DNA of 64,000 nt from Ochrobactrum sp. RH2CCR150 (GCA_014138095.1 JACGXE010000014.1:45979-109978), one strand, 5' to 3'; positions 1 through 9,368 are shown, numbered from the stretch's first letter. Notes: generated by a model not told the origin, from the sequence alone. Program-made: numbers and translations.

Positions 1-1
1 A

Positions 2-310
2 GGCACCGACCTGCAGATGAAATTCTGGGCGCACGGCGCATCCTATCCGTTCAAAAGCCACGATACCTGGTTCATCGCGGAAAACATCCGCTGGGGTAAA
101 TTCGCGCCTGATACGGACATCAAGACACTGGTCGATCAGGTCAATCGCGAAGATATCTGGCGCGATGCCGCAAAGGATCTCGGCGTCGCAGCGGCGGATA
201 TTCCAGCTTCGACGTCACGCGGCAAGGAAACGTTCTTCGACGGCAAGGTCTTCGATCCGGAAAACCCTTCTGCCTATCTCGACAGTCTCGCGATCAAGGT
301 TGCGTCCTAA
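2..310 (+). CDS. nrtA: NrtA-like nitrate ABC transporter substrate-binding protein, C-terminal part
   Basis: Open frame from the window edge to TAA, about 102 residues, so only the C-terminus is present. It contains [15 protein letters not shown] and ends DSLAIKVAS, which I recognise as the end of NrtA/CmpA-type periplasmic solute-binding proteins that capture nitrate, nitrite or bicarbonate. The identity rests partly on context: the next two genes are the matching permease and ATPase, followed by nitrite and nitrate reductase. The true start and the Tat or lipoprotein signal lie outside the window. Cyanate or nitrite binding cannot be excluded from this fragment. Confidence 0.8.
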   Translation, partial: GTDLQMKFWAHGASYPFKSHDTWFIAENIRWGKFAPDTDIKTLVDQVNREDIWRDAAKDLGVAAADIPASTSRGKETFFDGKVFDPENPSAYLDSLAIKVAS

Positions 311-366
311 GTCAATCTGGGGCGCGCAACCAGCGCGTCTCCCTCCCTTTCGAAGAGGAGCGCTAC

Positions 367-1269
367 ATGTCCGCCGTGCTGAAAGATCAAACCGTCGTTA
401 CGCCGCTAACACCAAAAGCGACAAAGACTGCCGTAAATGTCGTCCGGCTAGCCCAGCAGCCCAGATCTGGCCTCGATATAAGTGCGCTGGCGCGCGGTGC
501 CGTGCGTAACATCGCACCGCCGTTGGTGGTGCTGGCCGTACTGCTGGGTATCTGGCAACTCCTTTGTGCCGCCCCTGACGCATCCTTGCCTGCACCATCC
601 AAAGTCTGGGAGGATAGTTATGATCTGATCGCCTATCCCTTCTTCAATTATGGGTCTCAGGATATCGGGCTTGGCTGGCGCGTGCTCGTCTCGCTGGAAC
701 GTGTCGCCTACGGCTTTGGCCTCGCTGCTATTGCCGGCGTTGTGATTGGCGCGGTCATCGGCCAGTCAGTATGGGCGATGCGTGGCCTTGATCCGATCTT
801 TCAGGTGCTGCGCACTGTACCGCCGCTGGCTTGGTTGCCCTTATCGCTTGCTGCGTTCCAGAACGCCAATCCGTCAGCGATTTTCGTTATCTTCATCACT
901 TCAATCTGGCCGATCATCATCAACACCGCGGTCGGCGTGCGCAATATTCCGCAGGATTATCGCAACGTCGCCAAAGTGCTGCGCCTCAACCAGTTTGAGT
1001 TCTTCTTCAAAATCATGTTGCCATCGGCTGCACCCTATATCTTTACCGGCCTCCGGATCGGCGTCGGCCTCTCCTGGCTTGCCATCGTAGCGGCCGAAAT
1101 GCTGACCGGCGGCGTCGGTATCGGGTTCTTCATCTGGGACGCGTGGAACTCCTCACGTCTGTCCGACATCATCGTCGCCCTCGCCTATATCGGCTTTGTC
1201 GGCTTCGCGCTCGACAAGCTGGTCGCAGCAGCCGGTCGACTTGTCACGCGCAATGCGTCTGTAAGCTAA
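367..1269 (+). CDS. nrtB: NrtB-like nitrate ABC transporter permease
   Basis: 300-residue inner-membrane permease of the NrtB/SsuC/TauC family (binding-protein-dependent transport). A polar N-terminus of about 50 residues precedes several hydrophobic segments (around residues 52-68, 113-132, 171-189, 237-256 and 270-288). The cytoplasmic coupling region near residues 190-225 (RNIPQDYRNVAKVLRLNQ) is the EAA loop that docks on the ATPase. A purine-rich ribosome site (gaagaggag) lies just before ATG 367. It sits 56 bp after nrtA and 11 bp before the ATPase gene, consistent with one operon. Taurine or sulfonate permeases are close relatives, but the nitrate reductase neighbours favour nitrate. 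Confidence 0.85.
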   Translation: MSAVLKDQTVVTPLTPKATKTAVNVVRLAQQPRSGLDISALARGAVRNIAPPLVVLAVLLGIWQLLCAAPDASLPAPSKVWEDSYDLIAYPFFNYGSQDIGLGWRVLVSLERVAYGFGLAAIAGVVIGAVIGQSVWAMRGLDPIFQVLRTVPPLAWLPLSLAAFQNANPSAIFVIFITSIWPIIINTAVGVRNIPQDYRNVAKVLRLNQFEFFFKIMLPSAAPYIFTGLRIGVGLSWLAIVAAEMLTGGVGIGFFIWDAWNSSRLSDIIVALAYIGFVGFALDKLVAAAGRLVTRNASVS

Positions 1270-1280
1270 GGAGAAGAGAT

Positions 1281-2066
1281 ATGAACGCTTATCTCAAGCT
1301 CGACCATATCGACAAAGATTTCGACCGCTCGGAAGTCCTCAAAGACATCAATCTTTCGATCTCCAAGGGTGAATTCGTTTCCATCATCGGCCACTCCGGT
1401 TGTGGAAAGTCCACGCTTTTGAACCTGATTGCCGGGCTGACGCCAGTCTCATCCGGTGCAGTCCTGCTCGAAAACAAGGAAGTCAATGCACCGGGGCCTG
1501 AACGGGCCGTGGTGTTCCAGAACCATTCGTTGCTACCCTGGCTGTCGGTTTACGAGAACGTCAATCTTGCGGTGACGAAGGTTTTCCGGTCCAGCAAGAC
1601 CAGAGCTGAACGGCATGACTGGGTCATGACCAATCTCGACCTCGTCCAGATGGCGCATGCAAAAGACAAGCGCCCGTCAGAAATTTCCGGCGGCATGAAG
1701 CAGCGCGTTGGCATCGCCCGTGCATTGGCTATGGAACCGAAAATACTGCTGCTCGACGAGCCTTTTGGCGCACTGGACGCGCTGACCCGCGCCCATCTTC
1801 AGGATGCAGTCATGGAAATCCACGCCCGGCTTGGCAACACGATGGTGATGATCACCCATGATGTGGATGAAGCGGTCCTGCTCTCCGACCGCATCGTGAT
1901 GATGACCAATGGTCCGGCGGCGAAGATAGGCGAAGTGCTCGATGTCGCTATCCCGCGCCCGCGCAATCGCATCGAGCTGGCCTCCGACCGCACCTATCTG
2001 AAATGCCGCGAGGCTGTTTTGAAGTTCCTCTACGAGCGTCATCGCTTCGTAGAAGCTGCGGAGTAA
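1281..2066 (+). CDS. nrtC: NrtC/NrtD-like nitrate ABC transporter ATP-binding protein
   Basis: 261-residue single-domain ABC ATPase. Walker A is GHSGCGKST (residues 37-45), the signature is ISGGMKQR, and Walker B is ILLLDEPFGALD, followed by the H-loop in MITHDVDEAV. ATG 1281 is chosen over an upstream in-frame ATG because it has a clear ribosome site (aaggagaagag) and starts where the ABC domain begins. It has no NrtA-like C-terminal extension, so it resembles NrtD or proteobacterial NrtC/NasD rather than cyanobacterial NrtC. It energises NrtB-mediated nitrate or nitrite import. nirB starts 4 bp after its stop, so the genes are translationally close. Confidence 0.87.
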   Translation: MNAYLKLDHIDKDFDRSEVLKDINLSISKGEFVSIIGHSGCGKSTLLNLIAGLTPVSSGAVLLENKEVNAPGPERAVVFQNHSLLPWLSVYENVNLAVTKVFRSSKTRAERHDWVMTNLDLVQMAHAKDKRPSEISGGMKQRVGIARALAMEPKILLLDEPFGALDALTRAHLQDAVMEIHARLGNTMVMITHDVDEAVLLSDRIVMMTNGPAAKIGEVLDVAIPRPRNRIELASDRTYLKCREAVLKFLYERHRFVEAAE

Positions 2067-2070
2067 TCCT

Positions 2071-4518
2071 ATGGCTGAGAAACTCGTTATCATCGGCAAT
2101 GGCATGGCGCCGGGCCGCATGCTGGAGCATTTGTTCGAGCAGGCACCGGACCGGTATGAAGTAACCATTTTCAACGCCGAGCCCCGTGTCAATTATGACC
2201 GCATCATGCTCTCGCCAGTCCTCTCCGGCGAGAAGACCTATGAGCAGATCGTCATCCATGGTGATGGCTGGTACATCAAGCACGGCATCACGCTCTATAA
2301 GGGCCACAAGATTGTCGCCATCGACCGCGATGCCAAGACCGTGACATCGGATCATGGTGTAACGGAAAGCTATGACAAGCTGGTGATTGCCACAGGTTCA
2401 GTGCCTTTCATCCTTCCTGTGCCGGGCAAGGACCTGCCCGGTGTCATCAGCTACCGCGATCTGGACGATGTTGATGCAATGCTGGTCGCCGCCCAATCGC
2501 GTGAAAAAGCCATCGTCATTGGCGGCGGGTTGCTGGGGCTGGAAGCGGCGGCAGGCCTTGCCCAGCGTGGCATGGATGTGACGGTGCTGCATGTCATGCC
2601 CACATTGATGGAACGCCAGCTCGATCCCGCCGCCGGCTATCTGCTGCAGCGTGCCGTCGAGGAGCGCGGTATCAAGGTCATCTGCAAAGCTAATACCAAG
2701 GCCATTATCGGCAACGGCAAGGTTGAAGGCGTCGAGCTTGACGACGGCACCCTTATACCTGCCACACTGGTGGTGATGGCCGTCGGTATTCGCCCCAATG
2801 TAGGTCTGGCGAGAGAGGCCGGTTTGGACGTCAATCGTGGTATCGTCGTGGATGCTGGGATGCGGACATCCGATACCAGCATTCTATCGCTGGGCGAATG
2901 TGCGGAAGTAGGCGGCATGGTCTACGGTCTTGTCGCTCCGCTTTACGAAATGGCACGTGTCGCCGCCTCACATCTGGCAGGCGACAACACTCCGTCCTTT
3001 ACCCATTCCGACACGCCGACCAAGCTGAAGGTCACAGGCATTGACCTCTTCTCGCTGGGCGATTTTGCCGATGGTCCGGACCGCGAAGAGATCGTGCTGC
3101 GCGATGCGACTGCGGGCATCTATAAGCGGCTTGTGATCAGAGAAAACCGGATCATCGGTACCGTCCTCTATGGAGAAACGGCCGACGGTGCCTGGTTCAA
3201 CGATCTGAAGAAAAAGGCGACCGATATTTCGGCAATGCGCGATACGCTGATCTTCGGACAGACCTATCAGGGAGGAACCCCGCTGGACCCTATGGCGGCC
3301 GTTGCAGCCTTGCCGGATGATGCGGAAATCTGCGGCTGCAACGGCGTTTGCAAGGGTAAAATCGTCTCGACGATAAGCGAAAAGGGCCTGACCTCTCTCG
3401 ATGACGTGCGAGCTCACACAAAGGCGTCCGCGTCTTGCGGTTCGTGTACAGGTCTGGTCGAACAACTTATGACGCTGACGCTTGGCGACAGCTACAATCC
3501 CAAGACGGTGCAACCCATGTGCGGCTGTACTGATCTCGGTCATGACGAAGTGCGCAGGCTCATCAAGGCGAAGAAGCTCAAGACCATTCCCGCCGTCATG
3601 CAGGAGCTGGAATGGAAAACATCATGCGGTTGCGCCAAATGCCGTCCGGCGCTTAACTACTACCTCGTCTGCGACTGGCCCGATGAGTATGCCGATGACT
3701 ACCAGTCGCGTTTCATCAATGAGCGTGTGCACGCCAATATCCAGAAGGATGGCACCTATTCCGTCGTGCCCCGAATGTGGGGCGGCGTGACCAATTCGAG
3801 CGAACTGCGCGCCATCGCCGATGTAGTGGACAAGTTTGCCATTCCGATGGTCAAGGTTACAGGTGGACAGCGCATTGATCTGCTGGGAATCGAAAAAGAC
3901 CAGTTACCAGCGGTCTGGTCAGATCTCGGCAAGGCGGGCTTCATCTCCGGTCAGGCCTACGCCAAGGGATTGCGCACGGTGAAAACCTGCGTGGGCTCGG
4001 ATTGGTGCCGGTTCGGCACGCAGGATTCTACAGGTCTTGGTATCCGCATCGAGAAATTCATGTGGGGGTCGTGGACCCCTGCCAAGCTGAAATTGGCGGT
4101 CTCCGGTTGCCCACGCAACTGCGCGGAAGCGACCTGCAAGGACATCGGCGTCATTTGTGTGGATTCCGGTTTCGAAATCCACTTCGCCGGCGCCGCCGGT
4201 CTCGATATCAAGGGCACGGAAGTTCTGGGGCTGGTGCCAACCGAAGACGAAGCGCTGGAGCATATTGTGGCGTTGACGCAGATGTATCGCGAGCAGGCCC
4301 GTTATCTGGAACGCATCTATAAATGGGCCAAGCGCATCGGTCTTGATGAAATCCGCCGCCAGATCATGGACGATCCGGACAAGCGCCAGACCTATTACGA
4401 CCGCTTCGTCTTTTCCCAAAAATTCGCACAGGTCGACCCATGGTCCGAACGTGTCTCCGGCAAGGACAAACACGAATTCAAGCCCATGGCTGTTTTGACC
4501 GCGGAGGCTGCTGAATGA
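2071..4518 (+). CDS. nirB: Assimilatory nitrite reductase [NAD(P)H], large subunit
   Basis: 815-residue cytoplasmic flavo-siroheme enzyme reducing nitrite to ammonium with NAD(P)H. Visible domains: FAD site GNGMAPGR (residues 9-16), NAD(P) site IGGGLLGLEAA (about 149-159), two BFD-type [2Fe-2S] regions (CGCNGVCKG near 420 with CGSCTG, and CGCTDLG with SCGCAKCRP near 480-530), then the nitrite/sulfite reductase half with the siroheme/[4Fe-4S] cysteines TCVGSDWCRFG (about 640) and SGCPRNCAEATC (about 678). Length and order match NirB/NasB. nirD starts 4 bp before its stop (ATGA overlap), as expected for a two-subunit enzyme. It supplies ammonium from the imported nitrate. Confidence 0.96.
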   Translation: MAEKLVIIGNGMAPGRMLEHLFEQAPDRYEVTIFNAEPRVNYDRIMLSPVLSGEKTYEQIVIHGDGWYIKHGITLYKGHKIVAIDRDAKTVTSDHGVTESYDKLVIATGSVPFILPVPGKDLPGVISYRDLDDVDAMLVAAQSREKAIVIGGGLLGLEAAAGLAQRGMDVTVLHVMPTLMERQLDPAAGYLLQRAVEERGIKVICKANTKAIIGNGKVEGVELDDGTLIPATLVVMAVGIRPNVGLAREAGLDVNRGIVVDAGMRTSDTSILSLGECAEVGGMVYGLVAPLYEMARVAASHLAGDNTPSFTHSDTPTKLKVTGIDLFSLGDFADGPDREEIVLRDATAGIYKRLVIRENRIIGTVLYGETADGAWFNDLKKKATDISAMRDTLIFGQTYQGGTPLDPMAAVAALPDDAEICGCNGVCKGKIVSTISEKGLTSLDDVRAHTKASASCGSCTGLVEQLMTLTLGDSYNPKTVQPMCGCTDLGHDEVRRLIKAKKLKTIPAVMQELEWKTSCGCAKCRPALNYYLVCDWPDEYADDYQSRFINERVHANIQKDGTYSVVPRMWGGVTNSSELRAIADVVDKFAIPMVKVTGGQRIDLLGIEKDQLPAVWSDLGKAGFISGQAYAKGLRTVKTCVGSDWCRFGTQDSTGLGIRIEKFMWGSWTPAKLKLAVSGCPRNCAEATCKDIGVICVDSGFEIHFAGAAGLDIKGTEVLGLVPTEDEALEHIVALTQMYREQARYLERIYKWAKRIGLDEIRRQIMDDPDKRQTYYDRFVFSQKFAQVDPWSERVSGKDKHEFKPMAVLTAEAAE

Positions 4519-4841
4519 ACGAGATGGTCAGGAACTGGATTGCCATCGGCACAATGGATGACATCCCCCGTCAGGGATCGCGTTGTGTAAAAAACGGGCC
4601 AACGACGATTGCGGTCTTTCGCACGTTCGACGACCGTCTGTTCGCCATCGAGGATCGTTGTCCTCACAAGAATGGCCCGCTCAGTCAGGGCATTGTTCAC
4701 GATGATTGCGTGACCTGTCCGCTGCATAACTGGGTCATCAATCTTGCGACTGGCAAGGCGCAGGGCGCCGACGACGGTGCCACGCGGACGTTTCCCGTCA
4801 AGCAGGAGGGCGACACCATTTACCTCGCGCTTGCCATCTGA
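4515..4841 (+). CDS. nirD: Nitrite reductase [NAD(P)H], small subunit (Rieske-like)
   Basis: 108-residue Rieske-fold partner of NirB. The [2Fe-2S] ligand pattern C-P-H ... C-P-L-H is intact (C49, H51, C68, H71), in EDRCPHKNGPL and CVTCPLHNW. Many NirD proteins have lost these ligands, so the complete motif makes this one closer to NasE or ferredoxin-type small subunits. Its ATG overlaps the nirB stop, so the two are translationally coupled. It is needed for NADH-dependent nitrite reduction. Confidence 0.92.
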   Translation: MNEMVRNWIAIGTMDDIPRQGSRCVKNGPTTIAVFRTFDDRLFAIEDRCPHKNGPLSQGIVHDDCVTCPLHNWVINLATGKAQGADDGATRTFPVKQEGDTIYLALAI

Positions 4842-4883
4842 ATGAACCGACACTGGTGCAATCAACCAACAAGAGGAGATAGC

Positions 4884-5327
4884 ATGTTGCGCAAAAGCGA
4901 CGTCACCGATTTGATCTATGAGAAAAAGCGGCTTGCCGGTCTGACCTGGGCATCGATTGCCGAAGGTATAGGCATGAGCGAAGTGTTCGTCACTTCGGCC
5001 TGTCTTGGCATGAATGCCTTACCACGTGACAAGGCGGACAAGTTGGTGATCAATCTCGGTCTACCCCAGGAAGCAGGCGTCGTGCTGGCGGAGTATCCGA
5101 CCAAGGAATGGGACCGCACTGTTCCGACAGACCCTTGCATCTATCGCCTTTACGAAATCGTAGGGGTCTATGGCCCGACGCTGAAGGAACTCATTCAGGA
5201 AAAGAGCGGCAACGGCATCATGAGCGCCATCGATTTCGAGATGAGCGTAGACAAGGTGCCTAACCCGAAGGGTGAACGCATCGAAATCCGCATGAGCGGC
5301 AAGTTCCTCTCCTACAACAGCTGGTAA
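4884..5327 (+). CDS. cynS: Cyanate hydratase (cyanase)
   Basis: 147-residue cytoplasmic enzyme converting cyanate plus bicarbonate to ammonia and CO2. The N-terminal helical DNA-binding-like domain (residues 1-75) and C-terminal catalytic domain are both present. The catalytic triad is recognisable by alignment to E. coli CynS: Arg88 and Glu91 in IYRLYE and Ser114 in GIMSAI. ATG 4884 is preferred over the upstream in-frame ATG because aagaggaga lies just before it and the protein then begins MLRKSDVTDLIYEKK as in the family. Its place between nirD and nasA, behind an Nrt-type importer, suggests cyanate is used as a nitrogen source under the same control. Confidence 0.95.
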   Translation: MLRKSDVTDLIYEKKRLAGLTWASIAEGIGMSEVFVTSACLGMNALPRDKADKLVINLGLPQEAGVVLAEYPTKEWDRTVPTDPCIYRLYEIVGVYGPTLKELIQEKSGNGIMSAIDFEMSVDKVPNPKGERIEIRMSGKFLSYNSW

Positions 5328-5370
5328 GGCAAACACGCTCCACGCTTGCGATTTCGATAAGGGGTTCGAA

Positions 5371-8034
5371 TTGACGACGATCACCGAAACAAAGACCACC
5401 TGCCCCTATTGCGGCGTCGGCTGCGGCGTAATCGCCAAGGTGGATGAAGCCGGTGCAGTATCAGTTAAAGGCGACCCCGATCACCCGGCTAATTTCGGAC
5501 GATTGTGCTCGAAAGGTTCAGCCCTTGCAGAGACCATTGATCTCGATGGTCGGCTGCTCTTTCCTGAAATCGATGGCCAGCGTGCGGACTGGGACCGGGC
5601 GCTCGATCTTGTGGCCCAGAGATTTTCGAAGACGATAGCTGAACACGGGCCAGATTCTGTCGCCTTCTACGTATCAGGTCAGTTGTTGACCGAGGATTAT
5701 TATGTCGCAAACAAGCTGATGAAGGGCTTTATCGGTTCGGCAAACATCGATACGAATTCGCGTCTTTGCATGTCCTCATCCGTGGCGGGGCATCGCCGCG
5801 CTTTCGGTGCCGATACGGTGCCCGGCACCTATGAGGATATTGAACTTGCCGATCTGGTGGTGTTGACCGGCTCCAATCTCGCCTGGTGCCATCCAGTGCT
5901 TTATCAAAGGCTTGCCGCAGCAAAGGCGTTGCGACCGCAGATGAAAATTGTCGTCATCGATCCACGTCGAACGATGACCTGTGACATTGCCGATCTGCAT
6001 CTGGCAATTCGCCCGGATGGTGATGTCGCGCTCTTCATGGGACTGCTCGCCCATTTGGTGAAGAGTCCTGCACTCAACATGAACTATGTCAATGCGTATA
6101 CATCCGGTCTGGGAGTAGCCGTCGAAGCAGCCGCAGCGATTGATACGGAAAGCCTGGTCGAGCGCACGGGCCTGTCTTCAGCCCAGCTTGGAGAATTCTT
6201 CCAACTCTACGAGGCGGCTGAAAATACGGTCACCTGCTACAGTCAGGGGGTCAATCAGTCATCCTCGGGAACCGACAAGGTCAATGCCATCATCAATTGC
6301 CATCTGGCAACCGGCAGGATCGGGCGCCCCGGAATGGGGCCTTTTTCACTGACCGGGCAGCCTAATGCTATGGGCGGTCGTGAAGTGGGCGGTCTCGCCA
6401 ATATGCTCGCTGCCCATATGGCCATCGAAAATGCCGACGACCGTGACCGCGTGCAGCGTTTCTGGTCCTCACCCACCATTGCTACAAAGCCCGGATTGAA
6501 GGCCGTCGATATGTTCCGTGCGGTGGCGGACAGAAGCATCAAAGCACTGTGGATCATAGCCACCAATCCGGTTGTATCCATGCCGGATGCTGATGCCGTT
6601 GAAGCGGCGATAAAGGCGTGCCCCTTTGTAGTCGTCTCTGACATTATTAAGGACACCGACACAACGCGCCACGCTCATGTGCTGTTGCCATCGCTTGGCT
6701 GGGGCGAGAAAGACGGTACCGTCACCAATTCGGAACGACGCATCTCCCGGCAACGGGCGTTTCTGGCAGCCCCGGGTAATGCCAAGCCAGACTGGTGGCA
6801 GCTTGCGGAAGTGGCGCGTCGTATGAACCATGAGGAACAGTTTACCTATAAAGACCCCTCTGCCATCTTTTTCGAACATGCCGCTCTTTCTGCTTTCGAG
6901 AACGATGGCAGCCGCGATTTTGATATCGGGGCAGTCCGAAACGGTACACCGTCACAATACGACGCCATGACGCCTTTCCAATGGCCGCAGCCTTCGCAAG
7001 GCACCAGCACACCAGCGCGCTTCTTTGCAAAAGGGGGCTATTTTCATCCCGACCGGCGCGCCCGCTTTGTGGTCACGGCACTCCCGGATACTGACCGCAC
7101 AAGCGCCGTTTTCCCGTTTGCACTCAACACGGGTCGCATCCGCGATCAGTGGCATACAATGACGCGAACAGGCAAAAGCGCGCGGCTTTCAGCTCATATT
7201 GCAGAACCATTTGCCGAGCTTCACCCGCGCGACGCCACAGAACTTGGCGTCATCAGCGCCGGACTGGTGGAAATCGAAAGCCAATACGGTAAAGCCATCG
7301 TGCGCGCACTTGCGACAGAACGTCAGGCGCGAGGTAGTGTCTTTGCTCCGATGCACTGGAACGATCAATCTTCTGCCTGCGCCCGTATTGATGCTCTGGT
7401 CGCGCCGGTCGTCGATCCGATTTCAGGCCAACCGGCTTCTAAAAATGTGGCAGTGGCTTTAAGGCCCTTTCACGCTGTCTGCTACGGTTTTGCAATTTCG
7501 CTCGCAAAACCATCAGATGTTGACTGCGATTACTGGGCATTGGCGCGTGCTGACGGCGGCTGGCGGTTAGAGTTGGCCTCGCTCACGGAGGTATTCGATT
7601 GGGTGCAGTGGTGCCATACCCATCTTAGTATTCCAAAAGCAATTGACCCGATCGGCTATACGGACAACGCAACCGGCGAGACGCGGCTTGCGTTCTTTGA
7701 CGGCTCAAGATTACTTGCAGCGCTTTTCATCGCACCACAACCGGTTTCAGTTGCACGCAACTGGGCCATCCAGCAATTGACTGTCGCCCATGACAATTTG
7801 CGCAAGCGCTTTACCATCGTTGCAGGCCGTCCTGGCATCAACACGCCGGACCCTGGCGCAACGGTTTGCTCATGCTTCGGCGTGGGCATCAATCAAATTG
7901 TCGCTGCCATTCACTCCGGTTGCCATAGCGTCGAAGCCATAGGCAAAAAACTCAACGCCGGAACCAATTGCGGCTCGTGCCGCGCTGAAATCAGGGAGAT
8001 CATCAATGGGTGTCTCACGAACGCAGCAGAGTGA
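5371..8034 (+). CDS. nasA: Assimilatory nitrate reductase catalytic subunit
   Basis: 887-residue molybdopterin oxidoreductase reducing nitrate to nitrite in the cytoplasm. The N-terminal [4Fe-4S] motif is C11-x2-C14-x3-C18 with C46 (CPYCGVGCGV, RLCSKG). The bis-MGD binding core follows, then the dinucleotide-binding domain (about 560-690), and a C-terminal BFD-like [2Fe-2S] domain (CSCFGVGINQIV and CGSCRAEI, about 833-872), an arrangement of NADH-linked NasA/NasC enzymes. The start is TTG 5371, preceded by ataagggg; no ATG fits the motif position. No twin-arginine signal is present, as expected for the assimilatory form. The next gene overlaps its end by 29 bp. Confidence 0.95.
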   Translation: MTTITETKTTCPYCGVGCGVIAKVDEAGAVSVKGDPDHPANFGRLCSKGSALAETIDLDGRLLFPEIDGQRADWDRALDLVAQRFSKTIAEHGPDSVAFYVSGQLLTEDYYVANKLMKGFIGSANIDTNSRLCMSSSVAGHRRAFGADTVPGTYEDIELADLVVLTGSNLAWCHPVLYQRLAAAKALRPQMKIVVIDPRRTMTCDIADLHLAIRPDGDVALFMGLLAHLVKSPALNMNYVNAYTSGLGVAVEAAAAIDTESLVERTGLSSAQLGEFFQLYEAAENTVTCYSQGVNQSSSGTDKVNAIINCHLATGRIGRPGMGPFSLTGQPNAMGGREVGGLANMLAAHMAIENADDRDRVQRFWSSPTIATKPGLKAVDMFRAVADRSIKALWIIATNPVVSMPDADAVEAAIKACPFVVVSDIIKDTDTTRHAHVLLPSLGWGEKDGTVTNSERRISRQRAFLAAPGNAKPDWWQLAEVARRMNHEEQFTYKDPSAIFFEHAALSAFENDGSRDFDIGAVRNGTPSQYDAMTPFQWPQPSQGTSTPARFFAKGGYFHPDRRARFVVTALPDTDRTSAVFPFALNTGRIRDQWHTMTRTGKSARLSAHIAEPFAELHPRDATELGVISAGLVEIESQYGKAIVRALATERQARGSVFAPMHWNDQSSACARIDALVAPVVDPISGQPASKNVAVALRPFHAVCYGFAISLAKPSDVDCDYWALARADGGWRLELASLTEVFDWVQWCHTHLSIPKAIDPIGYTDNATGETRLAFFDGSRLLAALFIAPQPVSVARNWAIQQLTVAHDNLRKRFTIVAGRPGINTPDPGATVCSCFGVGINQIVAAIHSGCHSVEAIGKKLNAGTNCGSCRAEIREIINGCLTNAAE

Positions 8035-8938
8035 AGCCTTTACGCGCATCGCGCCACTGGCAAAACTTCCGGTATTTTGGGCGCTGGAGGGAAGACGCTG
8101 TATCGTTTCCGGCGGTTCCGATGCCGCCGCATGGAAGGCAGAATTGCTGGCGGCCTGTGGGGCTCATGTCGAGGTTTATACCGATGCACCCGACGACATG
8201 ATGCGCGCATTGGCCAACAGTCCCCTGTTGCATGCAAAAGCGCGCATATCGCTAATGCTGAGGCCATGGCGAGATACCGATTTGTGTGGCGCTACTATCG
8301 CGATTGCTGATTGCCACGATGAAGGTGAAGCCTCGGCCTTTCATACAGCCTGCAAACGGGCAGGTGTTCCCGTCAATGTCATCGACAAACCGCAATACTG
8401 CCAATTCCAGTTCGGATCGATCGTCAATCGCTCGCCGGTTATCGTAGCTATCTCGACGGATGGCGCAGCGCCTGTTCTGGCGCAAGCGATCCGCCGTAAG
8501 ATCGAAGCGCTTTTGCCAGCATCGCTGAAAGACTGGGCACAACTTGCACAAAACCTACGCACCCGTATCGCCTCGATGTTGACGACCGCAACGGCGCGTC
8601 GCCATTTTTGGGAGAACTTTACTGATAAAGCCTTCTCGGAACCATGGACCAGCAACTCGGAAACCGATCTGCTCGCGGTTGCTTCGCAGGAAGTATCAGA
8701 TACAGGCAGTGTACAAGTCTTTACCGTCGATCCGCTAGATCCCGAACTGATGACGCTCAAAGCCATTCGCGCACTGCAAGCCGCCGACATTATCTATTTT
8801 GAGAAGGACATCGTTCCAGCAATATTGGAATTCGGACGGCGCGAAGCCAGACGTTATCGAATTGGAGATATATCCGGTCAGATATCCATGCTAAATCAAT
8901 ACCGTATTGTTTATCTGAAATCGGAAAAGGGCACTTAG
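8006..8938 (+). CDS. cysG: Siroheme synthase, CysG N-terminal (precorrin-2 dehydrogenase/ferrochelatase) with truncated methyltransferase remnant
   Basis: 310-residue protein. Residues about 20-215 resemble the CysG-A/Met8p module that oxidises precorrin-2 and inserts iron to make siroheme, the NirB cofactor; the NAD-binding loop reads VSGGSDAAAWKAELL. Residues about 232-310 start like the uroporphyrinogen-III methyltransferase domain (DPLDPELMTLKAIRALQAAD matches the usual GDPDLLTLKA-type opening), but the protein stops about 170 residues early and the nucleotide-binding glycine loop is not standard. Methylation must therefore come from another gene. It overlaps nasA by 29 bp and closes the operon. 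Confidence 0.85.
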   Translation: MGVSRTQQSEAFTRIAPLAKLPVFWALEGRRCIVSGGSDAAAWKAELLAACGAHVEVYTDAPDDMMRALANSPLLHAKARISLMLRPWRDTDLCGATIAIADCHDEGEASAFHTACKRAGVPVNVIDKPQYCQFQFGSIVNRSPVIVAISTDGAAPVLAQAIRRKIEALLPASLKDWAQLAQNLRTRIASMLTTATARRHFWENFTDKAFSEPWTSNSETDLLAVASQEVSDTGSVQVFTVDPLDPELMTLKAIRALQAADIIYFEKDIVPAILEFGRREARRYRIGDISGQISMLNQYRIVYLKSEKGT

Positions 8939-8990
8939 GACAGTAATTTTCGTAACAATACTTCGTAAGCAAATATCATATTCGCCTTTC

Positions 8991-9317
8991 TCATATGACG
9001 TGCTCGCTAAACTGGAGATAGGCGATCAATGCCCCTCCAGACAAAGCAATCAGTATCGCCGGAAAGATGACCTGCCTGATTAACGTGGAGAGCAGCCAGC
9101 CAGTAGTCGCCACGAATCCGCTATAAAACAAACCAAAGTCTGAAACGGACAGCGCCATAGCGGTAATACAGATCGGGCTTGCAAACATCATCAGCATCAG
9201 ATCCGCGTTCTCGTAACGGGGATGCAACGAGAAGACCCCGGTAAACATATGCCAGGTCAGACCAAACGAAATGCTGAGTAAAACCGCCAGAAGGATCGAA
9301 TGTGACACGAAAGACAC
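8991..9317 (-). CDS. Hypothetical small membrane protein
   Basis: 108 residues from GTG 9317 (an upstream in-frame ATG at 9368 would give 125). Three hydrophobic stretches suggest a small inner-membrane protein: SHSILLAVLLSISFGLTW near the N-terminus, a middle segment MLMMFASPICITAMALS, and a C-terminal one ending LIALSGGALIAYLQF. I recognise no family. It is convergent with the siroheme gene and isolated from other minus-strand genes. The ribosome site is weak for either start, so the gene itself is only moderately likely. Confidence 0.4.
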   Translation of the reverse strand: MSFVSHSILLAVLLSISFGLTWHMFTGVFSLHPRYENADLMLMMFASPICITAMALSVSDFGLFYSGFVATTGWLLSTLIRQVIFPAILIALSGGALIAYLQFSEHVI

Positions 9318-9368
9318 CCTATTTTGTTTACATTTAAACAAGCAGGTTTCGTGCCAGATTTGGGGCAT

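Noticed and set aside
4395..4865. A 156-codon minus-strand frame over the nirB-nirD junction
   Set aside because: Antisense to nirB and nirD, whose active-site motifs are intact.
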